DNA from: Actinoplanes campanulatus
Lineage (GTDB): Bacteria > Actinomycetota > Actinomycetes > Mycobacteriales > Micromonosporaceae
Length of the DNA: 64,000 nt
Direction of reading: 5' to 3'
NCBI RefSeq assembly: GCF_014647795.1
Contig: NZ_BMPW01000003.1
Span: 124,001 to 188,000, forward strand
The number at the start of each line of letters is the position of its first letter. Position 1 is the first letter of the stretch. Below, piece after piece: positions 9,000 to 17,950 of this stretch. A program made the position numbers and the translations under genes. Below the pieces are notes generated by a model. The model did no database searches and was not told where the DNA came from. It was given only the letters and a program-made list of their open reading frames with translations.

Positions 9000-10154
9000 A
9001 TGACCGCACCAAGGTTGGCGTGGCTCGACGGGCTGCGCGCCGTCGCCGTACTGCTGGTGGTCTATGCGCATCTGACCCGCTTCGTCTTCACCGATCTGCG
9101 CGCGGTCACCGGTGAGTGGCTGCACGCCGGCACCGCCGGGGTGATGCTGTTCTTCCTGGTCAGCGGCTACATCATTCCGGCCTCGCTGGAGCGGCACGGC
9201 GACCTGCGCGCGTTCTGGCTGAGCCGGGCCCGCCGTCTGCTGCCGCTCTACCTGGCCGTGCTCGGGGTCCTGGTGATCGCCCACCCGCCCGCGGACGCCT
9301 TCTCCACGGCCGTGGGTCACGCGACCATGCTGCCGTTCCTCCTGGGTGTGCCGCTGGTCACGCCGGTGTTCTGGACGCTCTCCTTCGAGATGGCCTTCTA
9401 CCTTCTCGTGACAACCCTTTTCACGGTACGGGCGCAGCGTTCCCTCCTCCCCCCGGTGATCCTGGCCGTACTCGGCGCGGCGACGGCCCCGCTGGTCCCG
9501 CTGCGGCTGGGCGAGATCCCGGTGGCCGGCGCGGTGCTCCTGGCGGCCGGGCTGGCCGGGGTGCTGTCCCGCCGCCGCCGGGCGCAGGTCGCGGGCGGCC
9601 TGCTGCTGGGCGCGCTGGCGCTCGGCCTGCTGCTGTTCGACATGGACCCGGCGCACGCCCGCGACGGCCTGCTGATCGTGGCCGTGATGTTCGCCGGCTC
9701 GGTGATCCACCGCGCCGACCACGGCCGCACGTCGTGGCGGCGGGCGACCGTGGTGATCGCCGTGGTGGCGGCCGCGCTGCTGACCGTCTGGCTCGGCGAG
9801 CTGGCCGCCCTGCACGCGCTCACCCCGCGTTACGTGACCCGCTCGGTGCTCACCCTCCTGACCTTCGCCGGCGCCTTCGCCGCGGGCAGGCTGCTACGAC
9901 ATCGGCGTACGCCCCACTGGCTGGCCCGGATCGGCGTGCTCAGCTATTCGGTCTACCTGGTGCACTTCGTGGTGCTCGACCTGGCCGGCCCGGTCCTCCG
10001 CTCCCGTGTGCCCGATCCCCTGCTCGCGATCGGCTACCTGACCGTGGTCCTGGGGATCTCGTGGCTCACCCACCGCTACATCGAGGTCCCCAGCCAGCGT
10101 CTCGGGCCGCGCCACACCCGCCACCGTCCCTCCCTGGAACCCAGCCGACGGTGA
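9000..10154 (+). CDS. Membrane acyltransferase 3 family protein (OafA/YrhL-like)
   Basis: This is a 384-residue integral membrane protein with about ten hydrophobic segments. It opens with the family motif RLAWLDGLRAVAVLLVVYAH, which contains the catalytic-type His in the first helix, followed by FFLVSGYII and the RARRLLPLYL arginine-rich motif. FWTLSFEMAFYLL provides the conserved Glu region. It should transfer acetyl or other acyl groups from the cytoplasm to an extracytoplasmic sugar or lipid. There is no SGNH domain, unlike the homologue at 24.2 kb. It is divergent from the esterase, which may remove similar acyl groups (inference only). Confidence 0.88.
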   Translation: MTAPRLAWLDGLRAVAVLLVVYAHLTRFVFTDLRAVTGEWLHAGTAGVMLFFLVSGYIIPASLERHGDLRAFWLSRARRLLPLYLAVLGVLVIAHPPADAFSTAVGHATMLPFLLGVPLVTPVFWTLSFEMAFYLLVTTLFTVRAQRSLLPPVILAVLGAATAPLVPLRLGEIPVAGAVLLAAGLAGVLSRRRRAQVAGGLLLGALALGLLLFDMDPAHARDGLLIVAVMFAGSVIHRADHGRTSWRRATVVIAVVAAALLTVWLGELAALHALTPRYVTRSVLTLLTFAGAFAAGRLLRHRRTPHWLARIGVLSYSVYLVHFVVLDLAGPVLRSRVPDPLLAIGYLTVVLGISWLTHRYIEVPSQRLGPRHTRHRPSLEPSRR

Positions 10155-10159
10155 AAGGT

Positions 10160-10300
10160 CCAAATTCCACTTCCAGCCCATTCCGGTACGCCTGACCCCG
10201 CCCCGCATCATTCAGGGCAGTCCCGCCCTGCCACGCGGGCTTCTGCCCACTCCGGCCCGTGCCGCGCCCGCCGGGCGTAGATCGGTGGCCCGGCAGGCCA
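10160..10300. repeat. Left arm of a long imperfect inverted repeat
   Basis: This segment is repeated in opposite orientation at about 10885-11024. The arms share a perfect 28-bp block (10259-10286 versus 10897-10924) and align along ~140 bp with mismatches. A related block, in the same orientation as this arm, is found at 38014-38052. The 879-bp gap 10155-11033 between the acyltransferase and the hydrolase holds these arms and a minisatellite but no convincing gene: the overlapping ORFs there have no family motifs. Confidence 0.75.
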
Positions 10301-10530
10301 GGCTCGGTGCCCATCAAGCCCATCTCCGCCGGTCACCCACGACATCAGGGACGCCGCCCCGGTGCCGACGGCTGCGCTGGCCGGTGGCCGCGGTCGTGCT
10401 CGCCAGACTCCCGGCCTGCTCACTCCGGACGGTAACGCCGCTCAAGATCCGTCTTGGTCCGCCTCGCAGTGCGCTCGAAGCCGGCGCCTCGCTCACCCAA
10501 CCCGATGATCAAGAACGGCCGGTTCCATCA

Positions 10531-10610
10531 TGGACGGACGCACACGGTCCGGATTCACCATGGGCAGGCGCACACGGTCCGGATTCGTCGCCGGCAGGCG
10601 CACACGGTCA
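10531..10610. repeat. 30-bp tandem repeat (three units)
   Basis: CACACGGTCCGGATTC recurs with a 30-bp period at 10541 and 10571, and the third unit at 10601 begins CACACGGTCAGG. The linkers GGCAGGCG and GGACGGACG vary. The period is a multiple of three, so both strands give a 10-residue repeat in translation, but no start, ribosome binding site or domain supports coding. The array lies midway between the two inverted arms. Confidence 0.75.
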
Positions 10611-10884
10611 GGCGATCGAAGGCGTGGTGGCCGCACACGGAGGACGCCGCGTGCGTGGCCGCCACGGCCATATGCCTCGTAGGCGACCACGACACCGCCA
10701 CCGTGTGCACCCATCCACTCGCGCGGAACCGCACCCACCCGCCCGGGCGACCGGCGTCACGGCTGGGAGCGGGCAGCGCGAGTGCCCGGCAAGCAGGACC
10801 GCGACCACCCGCCCAGCCCGGCCGAAAGCAGGGGCGGCGAGTCGACCGTGACCGGCGACACACGAGGAAGTGGTGGCCGGGCCC

Positions 10885-11024
10885 GGCCTGCCCGAGCACC
10901 GATCTACGCCCGGCGGGCGCGGCACAGGCCGGAGTCGGCAGAGAGGTCGCGGGGCGGGGCGGGACTGTCCTGAAAGGAACGGGACGGCCCCACCCGTACC
11001 AGAAAGGGGCCTGGAAGTTGATCT
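10885..11024. repeat. Right arm of the long imperfect inverted repeat
   Basis: This is the reverse-complement counterpart of 10160-10300. It reaches to within about 10 bp of the stop codon of the hydrolase gene (11034). The perfect part is 10897-10924. The two arms enclose about 590 bp that contain the 30-bp minisatellite. Confidence 0.75.
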
Positions 11025-11033
11025 TGAAGGTTT

Positions 11034-12188
11034 CTAGAGGTGTTCGCCGAGCCAGGTGAAGGCGTCGTCCTGCATCTCGGCGGTGAAGATGTGGCCGAGG
11101 CCGGGCCATGTCCTCGTGCGCAGGCGGGATCCGGCGCGCTGGGAGGACCAGACGGCGGCCATCTTGGCGTAGGCGACGGCGATGCCCTCGGGGGTGAAGA
11201 GGGGGTCGAGTTCGCCGTCGGTCAGGTACATCGGGCGCGGGGCGGCGAGGCTGGCCACGTCGGGGATGTCGAGGTGGCGACAGAGGCCGGGATGCAGCAT
11301 GTAGAACGCCGATTGGCCACGCAGCGTGTTGTTGCCGGGCACCATCATCTCCCTCAGGCCGGTCATCCAGCAGGCGGAGACGGTCGCCGCGATGTGGTCG
11401 GAGAGGGCGGCCACCTGCCACGCGCGGTAACCGCCCATGGAGAAGCCGACCGCGGCGATCCGGCGCGGGTCGACCTCGGGCAGGGTGGCCAGCAGGGCGG
11501 CGGCACGGACGTCCTCGCGGGCCATCAGACCGGCCGGCGACGAGCCGAGGTTGTAGAGGTTGCTCGCCAGCGCCTGCTGGCCCTCGTAGGTGAGGCCGCC
11601 GCGGTCGCCCCAGCCGAGGGCGTCGATGGCGAGGACGGCGTAGCCGCGGGAGGCGAGGTGGTCGCCGACGAAGCGGCCGCTGAAGTAGCGGTCGGCCCAG
11701 GCCTGGGCGGCGGCCCGGCGGGTGTCGTCGTACCAGGGTTCGATCAGCTTCTCCTTGCCGATGTCGAACCTCGCGCCGTGGTCGTGCAGCAGCAGAGCGG
11801 CCGGGAACGGGCCGTCGCCGTCGGGGATCAGCATGGTGGCGCGGACGCGACTGTTCCGGGTGACGTTGAAGATCAGCTGGCGGCGGCGGTACCCGGTCGC
11901 GGGCTGCTCGTCGACGACCTCGGGCCGGAACGGGGTGTGGTCGGCGGGTTCGCAGAGCAGCGTCTCGAACTGGGCGCGGGCGCGGCGTTTCCAGGACCGG
12001 AAGTCGTGATGGCGGGTGCGGGACCAGGCGAGGGGGAAGGTGAGCTCGTCCCTGAGGCGCTCGTGGAAGACCGGAAGGTTGCCGGTGATCACGGACGGGC
12101 CCTCGAAACCGGCCGCCGCCCGCGCCTCGGCGACATGCGGGGCGGCGAGCGCCACAGCGGGTAGGGAGATCACGGAACGCCGCTTCAT
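11034..12188 (-). CDS. Exported dienelactone-hydrolase/acetylxylan-esterase-like hydrolase
   Basis: This is a 384-residue alpha/beta hydrolase. The N-terminus MKRRSVISLPAVALAAPHVAEARA looks like a signal peptide. The nucleophile elbow is GFSMGGY, the acid is likely in TDGELDPLF and the histidine in PGLGHIF. LLLHDHGARFD and YAVLAIDALGWGDRGG fit the abhydrolase_7/acetylxylan esterase-like group. It probably deacylates a polysaccharide or xenobiotic ester outside the cell, which suits the neighbouring secreted chitinase (inference). The start at 12188 is chosen because an excellent AGGAGGA ribosome binding site precedes it by 6 nt; longer in-frame extensions have no such site. It overlaps nothing, and the inverted repeat arm ends just after its stop. 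Confidence 0.82.
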   Translation of the reverse strand: MKRRSVISLPAVALAAPHVAEARAAAGFEGPSVITGNLPVFHERLRDELTFPLAWSRTRHHDFRSWKRRARAQFETLLCEPADHTPFRPEVVDEQPATGYRRRQLIFNVTRNSRVRATMLIPDGDGPFPAALLLHDHGARFDIGKEKLIEPWYDDTRRAAAQAWADRYFSGRFVGDHLASRGYAVLAIDALGWGDRGGLTYEGQQALASNLYNLGSSPAGLMAREDVRAAALLATLPEVDPRRIAAVGFSMGGYRAWQVAALSDHIAATVSACWMTGLREMMVPGNNTLRGQSAFYMLHPGLCRHLDIPDVASLAAPRPMYLTDGELDPLFTPEGIAVAYAKMAAVWSSQRAGSRLRTRTWPGLGHIFTAEMQDDAFTWLGEHL

Positions 12189-12255
12189 CGGATTCCTCCT
12201 TGTCGATGGAATCCGAACGCTAGAAAGCCCTTTCCCGCATGTCAACAATATGGTG

Positions 12256-12288
12256 CCACCCTTCCCGGGGACGGCCCGGGAAGGGTGG
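12256..12288 (-). terminator. Intrinsic terminator of the chitinase gene
   Basis: A perfect 14-bp stem (12256-12269 with 12275-12288, CCACCCTTCCCGGG) has a 5-nt loop and lies about 10 nt beyond the chitinase stop codon. It is symmetrical enough to act on either strand. Confidence 0.8.
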
Positions 12289-12297
12289 CGGAGGGGG

Positions 12298-13611
12298 TCA
12301 GCGACCCTGGAGAGCCTTGACGTTGTCGCCGAAGGTCCAGCCCTTCGACCCATCCCAGTTGATCGACCAGGTCATCAGGCCCTTGAGGCCCGGGACGCTG
12401 TTGTACGCCTGCGACACCAGGGCCGGGGTCATGTAACCGCCACCGGCGCCGGTCTGGGCGGGCAGCCCGGGGACCTGCTTGTCGACCGGGATCCGGATGG
12501 TCGTGCCCTGGATGGTGAGGCCGTTGGCGAGGCACTGGGTCTGGACGGTGAAGCCCTGCACGGTGCCGGCCGAGTAGGAGTCACCGGCGCAGCCGTACAT
12601 GCTGCCGTTGTAGTACTGCATGTTGAGCCACCACAGCCGGCCGTTGTCCAGGTACTTCTTGATGATCGGCAGGTACGAGCCCCAGATCGAGCCGTAGACC
12701 ACCGAACCGCCGGTCACATACGCCGTCTCCGGCGCCATGGTGAGGCCGAAGTTCGACGGCATGGCCGCCAGCACCCCGTCGATGATGCGGATCAGGTTCG
12801 CCTGCGAGGTGGACAGCGAGGTGATGCTGCCGCTGCCGGTGAGCCCGGTCTCGATGTCGATGTCGATGCCGTCGAAGTTGTACTGCTTCAGGATCGGCAC
12901 GATGGTCGCCACGAACCGGTCGGCGACGGCGCTGGAGCTCAGGTCGATGCCGGCGGCCGCACCGCCGATGGACATCAGGATGGTGGCGCCCTGCGCCTTG
13001 GCCGCGCAGATCTCGGCGACGGTCGGAACCTTGACCCCGGCGTCCATCCCGTTCTCCCAGAGGACGGTGCCGTCCGAGCGGATCACCGGGAAGGCGGCCA
13101 TCAGCACGTTGTAGCCGTGCTGGGTGATCCGGCTGTCGTTGACCGGGATCCAGCCGAGTCCGGGGTGGACGCCGTTGGAGGCGCCGTCCCAGTTCTCCCA
13201 GTAGCCCTGGAGGACCTTGCCGGCCGGGCGGCCGCGCAGGCCGCACCCGGGGGTGGGGGTCGACGGGGAGGTGGAGGGGCTCGCCGAGACCGAAGGGGAC
13301 GGGCTCGCCGAAGACGAGGAGGGCGACGGTGACGGTGTGCCACCGCCCGTGCAGGCGCCCAGCGACTTCCACAGCGACGGGGTGGCGGCCGGGTTCCACC
13401 CCGCGCCGACGTGCGCCGTGTGGGTGACGAGCGCTTGGTACAGGGCCGACTGGTAGGTGACCTGGGCGCCCGCGGTGTAGGTGTTGCCCTCCGCCCACAC
13501 GGTCGTGGAGCAGGTGACGGCCGCGTTGCCGGTGGCGGTGAAGGCCACTGCCGAGCCCAGCACCACCCCCGCTCCGACGACCACGGCCAGCAACTTCCGG
13601 CGCAGCCTCAT
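12298..13611 (-). CDS. Secreted GH18 chitinase with N-terminal chitin-binding domain
   Basis: This is a 437-residue exoenzyme. A signal peptide covers residues 1-~30 (KLLAVVVGAGVVLGSAVAF then ATGNA). It is followed by a CBM5/12-type domain (about 35-88: TVWAEGNTYTAGAQVTY, YQALVTHTAHVGAGW), a Ser/Pro/Thr-rich linker (about 90-122) and the GH18 barrel (about 128-437). The catalytic motif FDGIDIDIE (about 245-253) keeps all Asp residues and the acid Glu, and MSIGGA is the upstream GH18 strand. It hydrolyses chitin by substrate-assisted catalysis; the short bacterial barrel suggests the ChiC/ChiD-like group of Streptomyces. It is transcribed alone, with a strong terminator after it. Confidence 0.95.
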   Translation of the reverse strand: MRLRRKLLAVVVGAGVVLGSAVAFTATGNAAVTCSTTVWAEGNTYTAGAQVTYQSALYQALVTHTAHVGAGWNPAATPSLWKSLGACTGGGTPSPSPSSSSASPSPSVSASPSTSPSTPTPGCGLRGRPAGKVLQGYWENWDGASNGVHPGLGWIPVNDSRITQHGYNVLMAAFPVIRSDGTVLWENGMDAGVKVPTVAEICAAKAQGATILMSIGGAAAGIDLSSSAVADRFVATIVPILKQYNFDGIDIDIETGLTGSGSITSLSTSQANLIRIIDGVLAAMPSNFGLTMAPETAYVTGGSVVYGSIWGSYLPIIKKYLDNGRLWWLNMQYYNGSMYGCAGDSYSAGTVQGFTVQTQCLANGLTIQGTTIRIPVDKQVPGLPAQTGAGGGYMTPALVSQAYNSVPGLKGLMTWSINWDGSKGWTFGDNVKALQGR

Positions 13612-13671
13612 ATGAACTCCTCGGCGACGTACGAGCGTGTGAGCACATCCTGGAGTTCACATACGTAAATA

Positions 13672-14742
13672 TCAAGGGTTCTTAACAGTAATTTTGAGTG
13701 GCAGGCCCACGAACGCGGCGAACGGCTCCAGGGCCTCCCGCGCCTGGTCGAGATCGAATTCGGCCATCGGCTGCACCGTCACGGTGACCGCCGTCTTCCC
13801 CAGCGTTCGTTTCCAGGTGGCCATCACCCGGCCGTCACACACCAGCGTGGACTGGAAGACGCCGTTGCCGCCCGGCACCACCCGGGCCAGCTGGTCGGCG
13901 GTGGCCATCATCGACCGGTCCTTGTAACCCAACAGGTACTCGTCGAAGCCGGGCAGCGCCCACCAACCGGTCACCGGCCCGGCGTCGAGCACCGCCGGAT
14001 CGGCCCACATCGCCACGCCCTCGACGTCGACCGCCGTCAGCCCGGCGGCCGCCACCCCGGCCCGCGCGTCGGTCATCGTCAGCCCGGTCCAGCCGGCGAA
14101 GTCCTTGATCGTGGTGGGGCCGTGCGACCGGAAGTAGCGGTGGGCCAGGATCGCCAGCGCCTCCTCCCGGGACGGGTCGTTGCGCTTCGTCGCCCAGTCG
14201 TCGAGCAGCACGAACGTCTGCTCGGCCCCCTCGTTGGGCGCGATGGCCGTCACGCCGCGCTGGGCCGCGAACCACAACAGGTGGTAGCCGCGCTGACCGG
14301 AGACCTCGACCCCGCCCTCCCGGAGAGCCGTCAGGCACCAGGACCGCGTCTGCCGGCCGCCGCCCGCCAGCGCCGACCCGAGAATCTCCACCGCCCGCTC
14401 GGCGTCGTCGCCGCTGAGGCCGATCTGCTCGCGCCGCTTGGCCGCGCCGGCCAGCATGCGCACCCCGGTCAGCTCGAGCATCCAGTGGGCGTCGGCCGAG
14501 GGGACGAGATGAACCGTGCCGCGCATCGGCCAGGTCCGCACGACGTCGCCCCGCTCGGTAGCCGCCACCACCTCGGGCAGGGTGAGGCCGGGCAGGCGGG
14601 CGCCGAGCGACCAGAGGATGCTGTTGAGATCCTGCGCCTGCATGGCGCCGAACCACTCCGCGACCCCCAGCACGTCGGGCTGGGAGCGCGGGCCGAGAAG
14701 AAGGCTGGTCATCCGAAGGCTCAGGGCCGTGTTCACGTCCAC
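13672..14742 (-). CDS. AlkZ-like winged-helix DNA glycosylase family protein (HTH_42)
   Basis: This is a 356-residue cytoplasmic protein of the 'winged helix DNA-binding domain-containing' (HTH_42, YcaQ/AlkZ) family. The motif MQAQD at about residues 34-38 matches the Q-x-Q type catalytic motif of AlkZ glycosylases, and later WALPGFDEYLLGYKDR and TWKRTLGK are typical family strands. Members excise alkylated or interstrand-crosslinked bases, and some give self-resistance to genotoxic natural products. No biosynthetic cluster is seen nearby, so a general repair role is more likely. The start is ATG 14742. It sits 33 bp downstream of pgi on the same strand and may be co-transcribed. Confidence 0.82.
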   Translation of the reverse strand: MDVNTALSLRMTSLLLGPRSQPDVLGVAEWFGAMQAQDLNSILWSLGARLPGLTLPEVVAATERGDVVRTWPMRGTVHLVPSADAHWMLELTGVRMLAGAAKRREQIGLSGDDAERAVEILGSALAGGGRQTRSWCLTALREGGVEVSGQRGYHLLWFAAQRGVTAIAPNEGAEQTFVLLDDWATKRNDPSREEALAILAHRYFRSHGPTTIKDFAGWTGLTMTDARAGVAAAGLTAVDVEGVAMWADPAVLDAGPVTGWWALPGFDEYLLGYKDRSMMATADQLARVVPGGNGVFQSTLVCDGRVMATWKRTLGKTAVTVTVQPMAEFDLDQAREALEPFAAFVGLPLKITVKNP

Positions 14743-14775
14743 GACCCTGAGCCTAGAAGCGGGGTACGACAGAAA

Positions 14776-16407
14776 TCAGCGGCCGCGCTGCGTCCTGTAC
14801 CGCTTGATCAGCGTGTTCGTCGACGAGTCGGCGTCGTCGGCGGGCGCGGCGGAGGAGGTCAGCTTCGGCGCCAGCTGGTTGGCCATCACCTTGCCGAGCT
14901 CGACACCCCACTGGTCGAACGAGTTGATCTCCCAGATCACGCCCTGCGTGAAGGTGATGTGCTCGTAGAGCGCCACCAGCTGCCCGAACGTCGCCGGCGT
15001 CAGCTTCTCCGCCAGGATCGTGGTGGTCGGGTGGTTGCCCTGCATCACCCGGTGCGGCGCCACCTTCGGGTCGGTGCCCTCGGCCTGCACCTGCTCCAGG
15101 GTCCGCCCGAAGGCGAGCGCGCCGGTCTGGGCCAGGAAGTTCGACATGAACAGGTCGTGCATCTCGCCGATGTCGTGGTTCGGCACGCTGAAGCCGATGA
15201 AGTCCGCCGGGATCAGCTTGGTGCCCTGGTGGATCAGCTGGTAGAAGGCGTGCTGGCCGTTGGTGCCGGGCTCGCCCCAGAACACCTCGCCGGTCTGGAA
15301 GGTGACCGGCTCGCCGGACAGGCGCACCGACTTGCCGTTGCTCTCCATGGTGAGCTGCTGGAGGTAGGCGGCGAACCGGTGAAGATACTGCGCGTAGGGC
15401 AGCACGGCATGCGACTGGGCGCCCAGGAACGTGTCGTACCAGACGTTGAGCAGGCCGAGCAGGGCCGGAACGTTCTCCTCCAGCGGGGCGCTGCGGAAGT
15501 GCTCGTCGACGGCGTGGTAGCCGGAGAGCATCTCGGCGAAGCGCTCCCTGCCGATCGCGATCATGACGGAGAGGCCGACCGCGGACGGCAGCGAGTAGCG
15601 GCCGCCGACCCAGTCCCAGAAGCCGAACATGTTCGCCGTGTCGATGCCGAAGTCGGCGACCTTCGCGGCGTTGGTGCTGACCGCCACGAAGTGCTTGGCG
15701 ACCGCCTCGTCCCCTGATGCGAGGCCCTTGAGCAGCCAGGATCGCGCCTCTTTGGCGTTGGTCAGCGTCTCCTGGGTGGTGAAGGTCTTGGACACCACGA
15801 TGAACAGGGTGGTGGCCGGGTCCAGGTCGCGGGTCTTCTCGAACAGGTCGGTGGGGTCGATGTTGGAGACGAACCGGCACTCGATGTCGCGCTGCGCGTA
15901 GTCCTTCAGCGCCTCGTACGCCATCACGGGGCCCAGGTCGGAGCCGCCGATGCCGATGTTCACCACGGTCCTGATGCGCTGGCCGGTGGAGCCCTTCCAC
16001 TCCCCGGAGCGGACCTTCTCCGCGAAGGCGCCCATCCGGTCCAGCACCTCGTGCACGTCGGCCACCACGTTCTGGCCGTCGACCACGAGGGAGGCGTCGC
16101 GCGGCAGCCGCAGCGCGGTGTGCAGGACGGCGCGGTCCTCGGTGATGTTGATGTGCTCACCGGAGAACATCGCGGTGACCCGCTCACCCAGCCTCGCCCG
16201 CCGGGCCAGCGCGAACAGGGCGCTCAGCACCTCGTCGGTGACCAGGTTCTTGCTGTAGTCGACATACAGCCCGGCGACCTCGGCGGCGTAGCGCTCGCCG
16301 CGCTGCGGGTCGCTGCCGAACAGGTCACGCAGATGCACCGCCGAGAACTTCTCGGCGAGCCCCTGAAGGCTCTGCCACTCGGCGCTGTCGGAAACGCGTT
16401 CGCTCAT
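14776..16407 (-). CDS. pgi: Glucose-6-phosphate isomerase
   Basis: This is a 543-residue enzyme interconverting glucose-6-phosphate and fructose-6-phosphate in glycolysis, gluconeogenesis and entry to the pentose phosphate route. Both family signatures are visible: [20 protein letters not shown] and the block around [17 protein letters not shown], plus VFWGEPG and the [10 protein letters not shown] substrate region. Length agrees with the ~550-residue bacterial form. I chose the ATG at 16407 ([11 protein letters not shown]), which has GGGAG close upstream; the frame remains open for ~140 codons further without similarity. The C-terminus ends in a basic RYRTQRGR. It is divergent from the SWIM gene. 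Confidence 0.97.
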   Translation of the reverse strand: MSERVSDSAEWQSLQGLAEKFSAVHLRDLFGSDPQRGERYAAEVAGLYVDYSKNLVTDEVLSALFALARRARLGERVTAMFSGEHINITEDRAVLHTALRLPRDASLVVDGQNVVADVHEVLDRMGAFAEKVRSGEWKGSTGQRIRTVVNIGIGGSDLGPVMAYEALKDYAQRDIECRFVSNIDPTDLFEKTRDLDPATTLFIVVSKTFTTQETLTNAKEARSWLLKGLASGDEAVAKHFVAVSTNAAKVADFGIDTANMFGFWDWVGGRYSLPSAVGLSVMIAIGRERFAEMLSGYHAVDEHFRSAPLEENVPALLGLLNVWYDTFLGAQSHAVLPYAQYLHRFAAYLQQLTMESNGKSVRLSGEPVTFQTGEVFWGEPGTNGQHAFYQLIHQGTKLIPADFIGFSVPNHDIGEMHDLFMSNFLAQTGALAFGRTLEQVQAEGTDPKVAPHRVMQGNHPTTTILAEKLTPATFGQLVALYEHITFTQGVIWEINSFDQWGVELGKVMANQLAPKLTSSAAPADDADSSTNTLIKRYRTQRGR

Positions 16408-16615
16408 CTCTCCCACTCCGAACCTGGACGACGCAGAAATCGTGGCACGAACCGGTGCCCGGCACCCGCGAACCGGCCGGGTCGTCACCCTGCCCGCGAG
16501 GTTAGTCCCCGTCCAGGGCCGGTGTACCCGGGTGTCCCCCTTCTCACTCCGATGAACCGGCCGCGTCGTTTCGGCCCCTTCGAAAATGTCGTACCCGGCA
16601 TCTAGGTTCTGCGGC

Positions 16616-17950
16616 ATGGTTTCCGCGGCGTACTCGTACCTCGGCTCGTCGACCCTCGACGACGGCCTCACCCTGCAGACTTCCGGTGGCCCGGCGGCGC
16701 ATCCCCGCTTCTTCACCGGCTTCCTCACCGATCCCGGCGCCGCGGCCACCGGCCTGCTGGCGGTCGCCGAGGTCGCCCGGACCCGATACTTCCGGCCCCT
16801 GCCGCCGGCCAGCCTCGACCCGGTCGTCACGGCCGGCTCCGACCGGCTGCGGTTCGAGTCGTTCTCCGGCTGCTGCGGCGTCTACGCCCGGATGGACGTG
16901 CTGCCCACCGGCCTCGACGGCGACATCGTCGCGCACGGCACCACCAATGTGGACGTCAACCTGCCCCTGCAGCGGGCGCTCACCCGGGTCGGCCGGGCCG
17001 ACCCGATGCACGTGGCGGTCGGCCCCGACGACCTCACCGTCACCACCTTCGACGGCGAGCTGGTGGAGCGGAAGGTGCCGCTGCCGTCGCGCTGGCTGCG
17101 GGGCTTCGCCGAGGCGCAGGTGCTGACCGCCCGCTTCGACCCCCGGGCCGAGATCGGCGTCGCCGAGGCGCGGATCCTGCTCAACCGGCTCCCGGCCACC
17201 GACAAGTCGGTGCTCTGGGCGGTTCCGGCCGGGCGCTCGCTGCGCTTCACGTCCCGGCCCACGCCGGGCGCGGTCTGCCTGCCGGGCGCCGGGCGCCTCG
17301 CCGCCCTCAAACCCTTCCTCCGGTACGCGACACGCCTCGCCGTCTACGGTCCGGCCGTCGCGGCGGGCAGCGGTCCGGTCGCCAGCACCTGGGAGCTGAG
17401 CATGCCGTCGCTGCGGCTGTCGCTGACCCTGTCGCCGGAGCCGTACCGGGGCTTCTCCGGCGAGGGCGCCGTCCTCGACTCGCTGGCCAGTGACGAGGCG
17501 GCCGACGACGCCGACCTGGTCAGCGCCCTGCTCTCCTGGGACCCGACGATCGACGTGGACGCGCTCGCCGGTGCCTCCGGGCTGGACGCCCGCCGGGTTC
17601 GTGACGCGCTCACCCAGCTCGGCACGTCCGGGCGGGTCGGCTACGACGTGGCCGAGGCGGGCTATTTCCACCGCACGCTGCCCTACTCGGCCGACGTCGT
17701 GGAGAAGATGAATCCCCGTCTGGCCGGTGCCCGCGCCCTGGTCGCCGCCGGGGCGGTCACCCCGGGCCCGGAGGTGTCGGTGGTGCTCAGCGGCACCGAG
17801 ACCTACCACGTCCGGGACGCCACCTCCTGCACCTGCCCGTGGTGGGCCAAGCACCGTGGCGACCGCGGCCCGTGCAAGCACGCCCTCGCCGTCCGGATGG
17901 TCCTCGCCGGCGAGACCGCCGACCAGGACGCCGTCGAGGCCACGGCATGA
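16616..17950 (+). CDS. SWIM zinc-finger protein
   Basis: This is a 444-residue cytoplasmic protein whose only recognised domain is a C-terminal SWIM zinc finger: [18 protein letters not shown] (about residues 402-419, pattern C-x-C-x(n)-C-x-H), with all four zinc ligands present. SWIM fingers bind DNA or protein. The N-terminal 380 residues match no family I know beyond other actinomycete SWIM proteins. ATG 16616 is preferred over an in-frame upstream ATG at 16586 that would fall inside the likely promoter region. The 3' end overlaps the next gene as ATGA, so the two are translationally coupled and probably act together. Confidence 0.85.
   Translation: MVSAAYSYLGSSTLDDGLTLQTSGGPAAHPRFFTGFLTDPGAAATGLLAVAEVARTRYFRPLPPASLDPVVTAGSDRLRFESFSGCCGVYARMDVLPTGLDGDIVAHGTTNVDVNLPLQRALTRVGRADPMHVAVGPDDLTVTTFDGELVERKVPLPSRWLRGFAEAQVLTARFDPRAEIGVAEARILLNRLPATDKSVLWAVPAGRSLRFTSRPTPGAVCLPGAGRLAALKPFLRYATRLAVYGPAVAAGSGPVASTWELSMPSLRLSLTLSPEPYRGFSGEGAVLDSLASDEAADDADLVSALLSWDPTIDVDALAGASGLDARRVRDALTQLGTSGRVGYDVAEAGYFHRTLPYSADVVEKMNPRLAGARALVAAGAVTPGPEVSVVLSGTETYHVRDATSCTCPWWAKHRGDRGPCKHALAVRMVLAGETADQDAVEATA

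Noticed and set aside
10454-11059. ORFs in the inverted-repeat segment with 10-residue repeats
   Set aside because: The repeats follow from a 30-bp DNA period; there is no ribosome binding site, no domain and no family, and competing frames exist on both strands.
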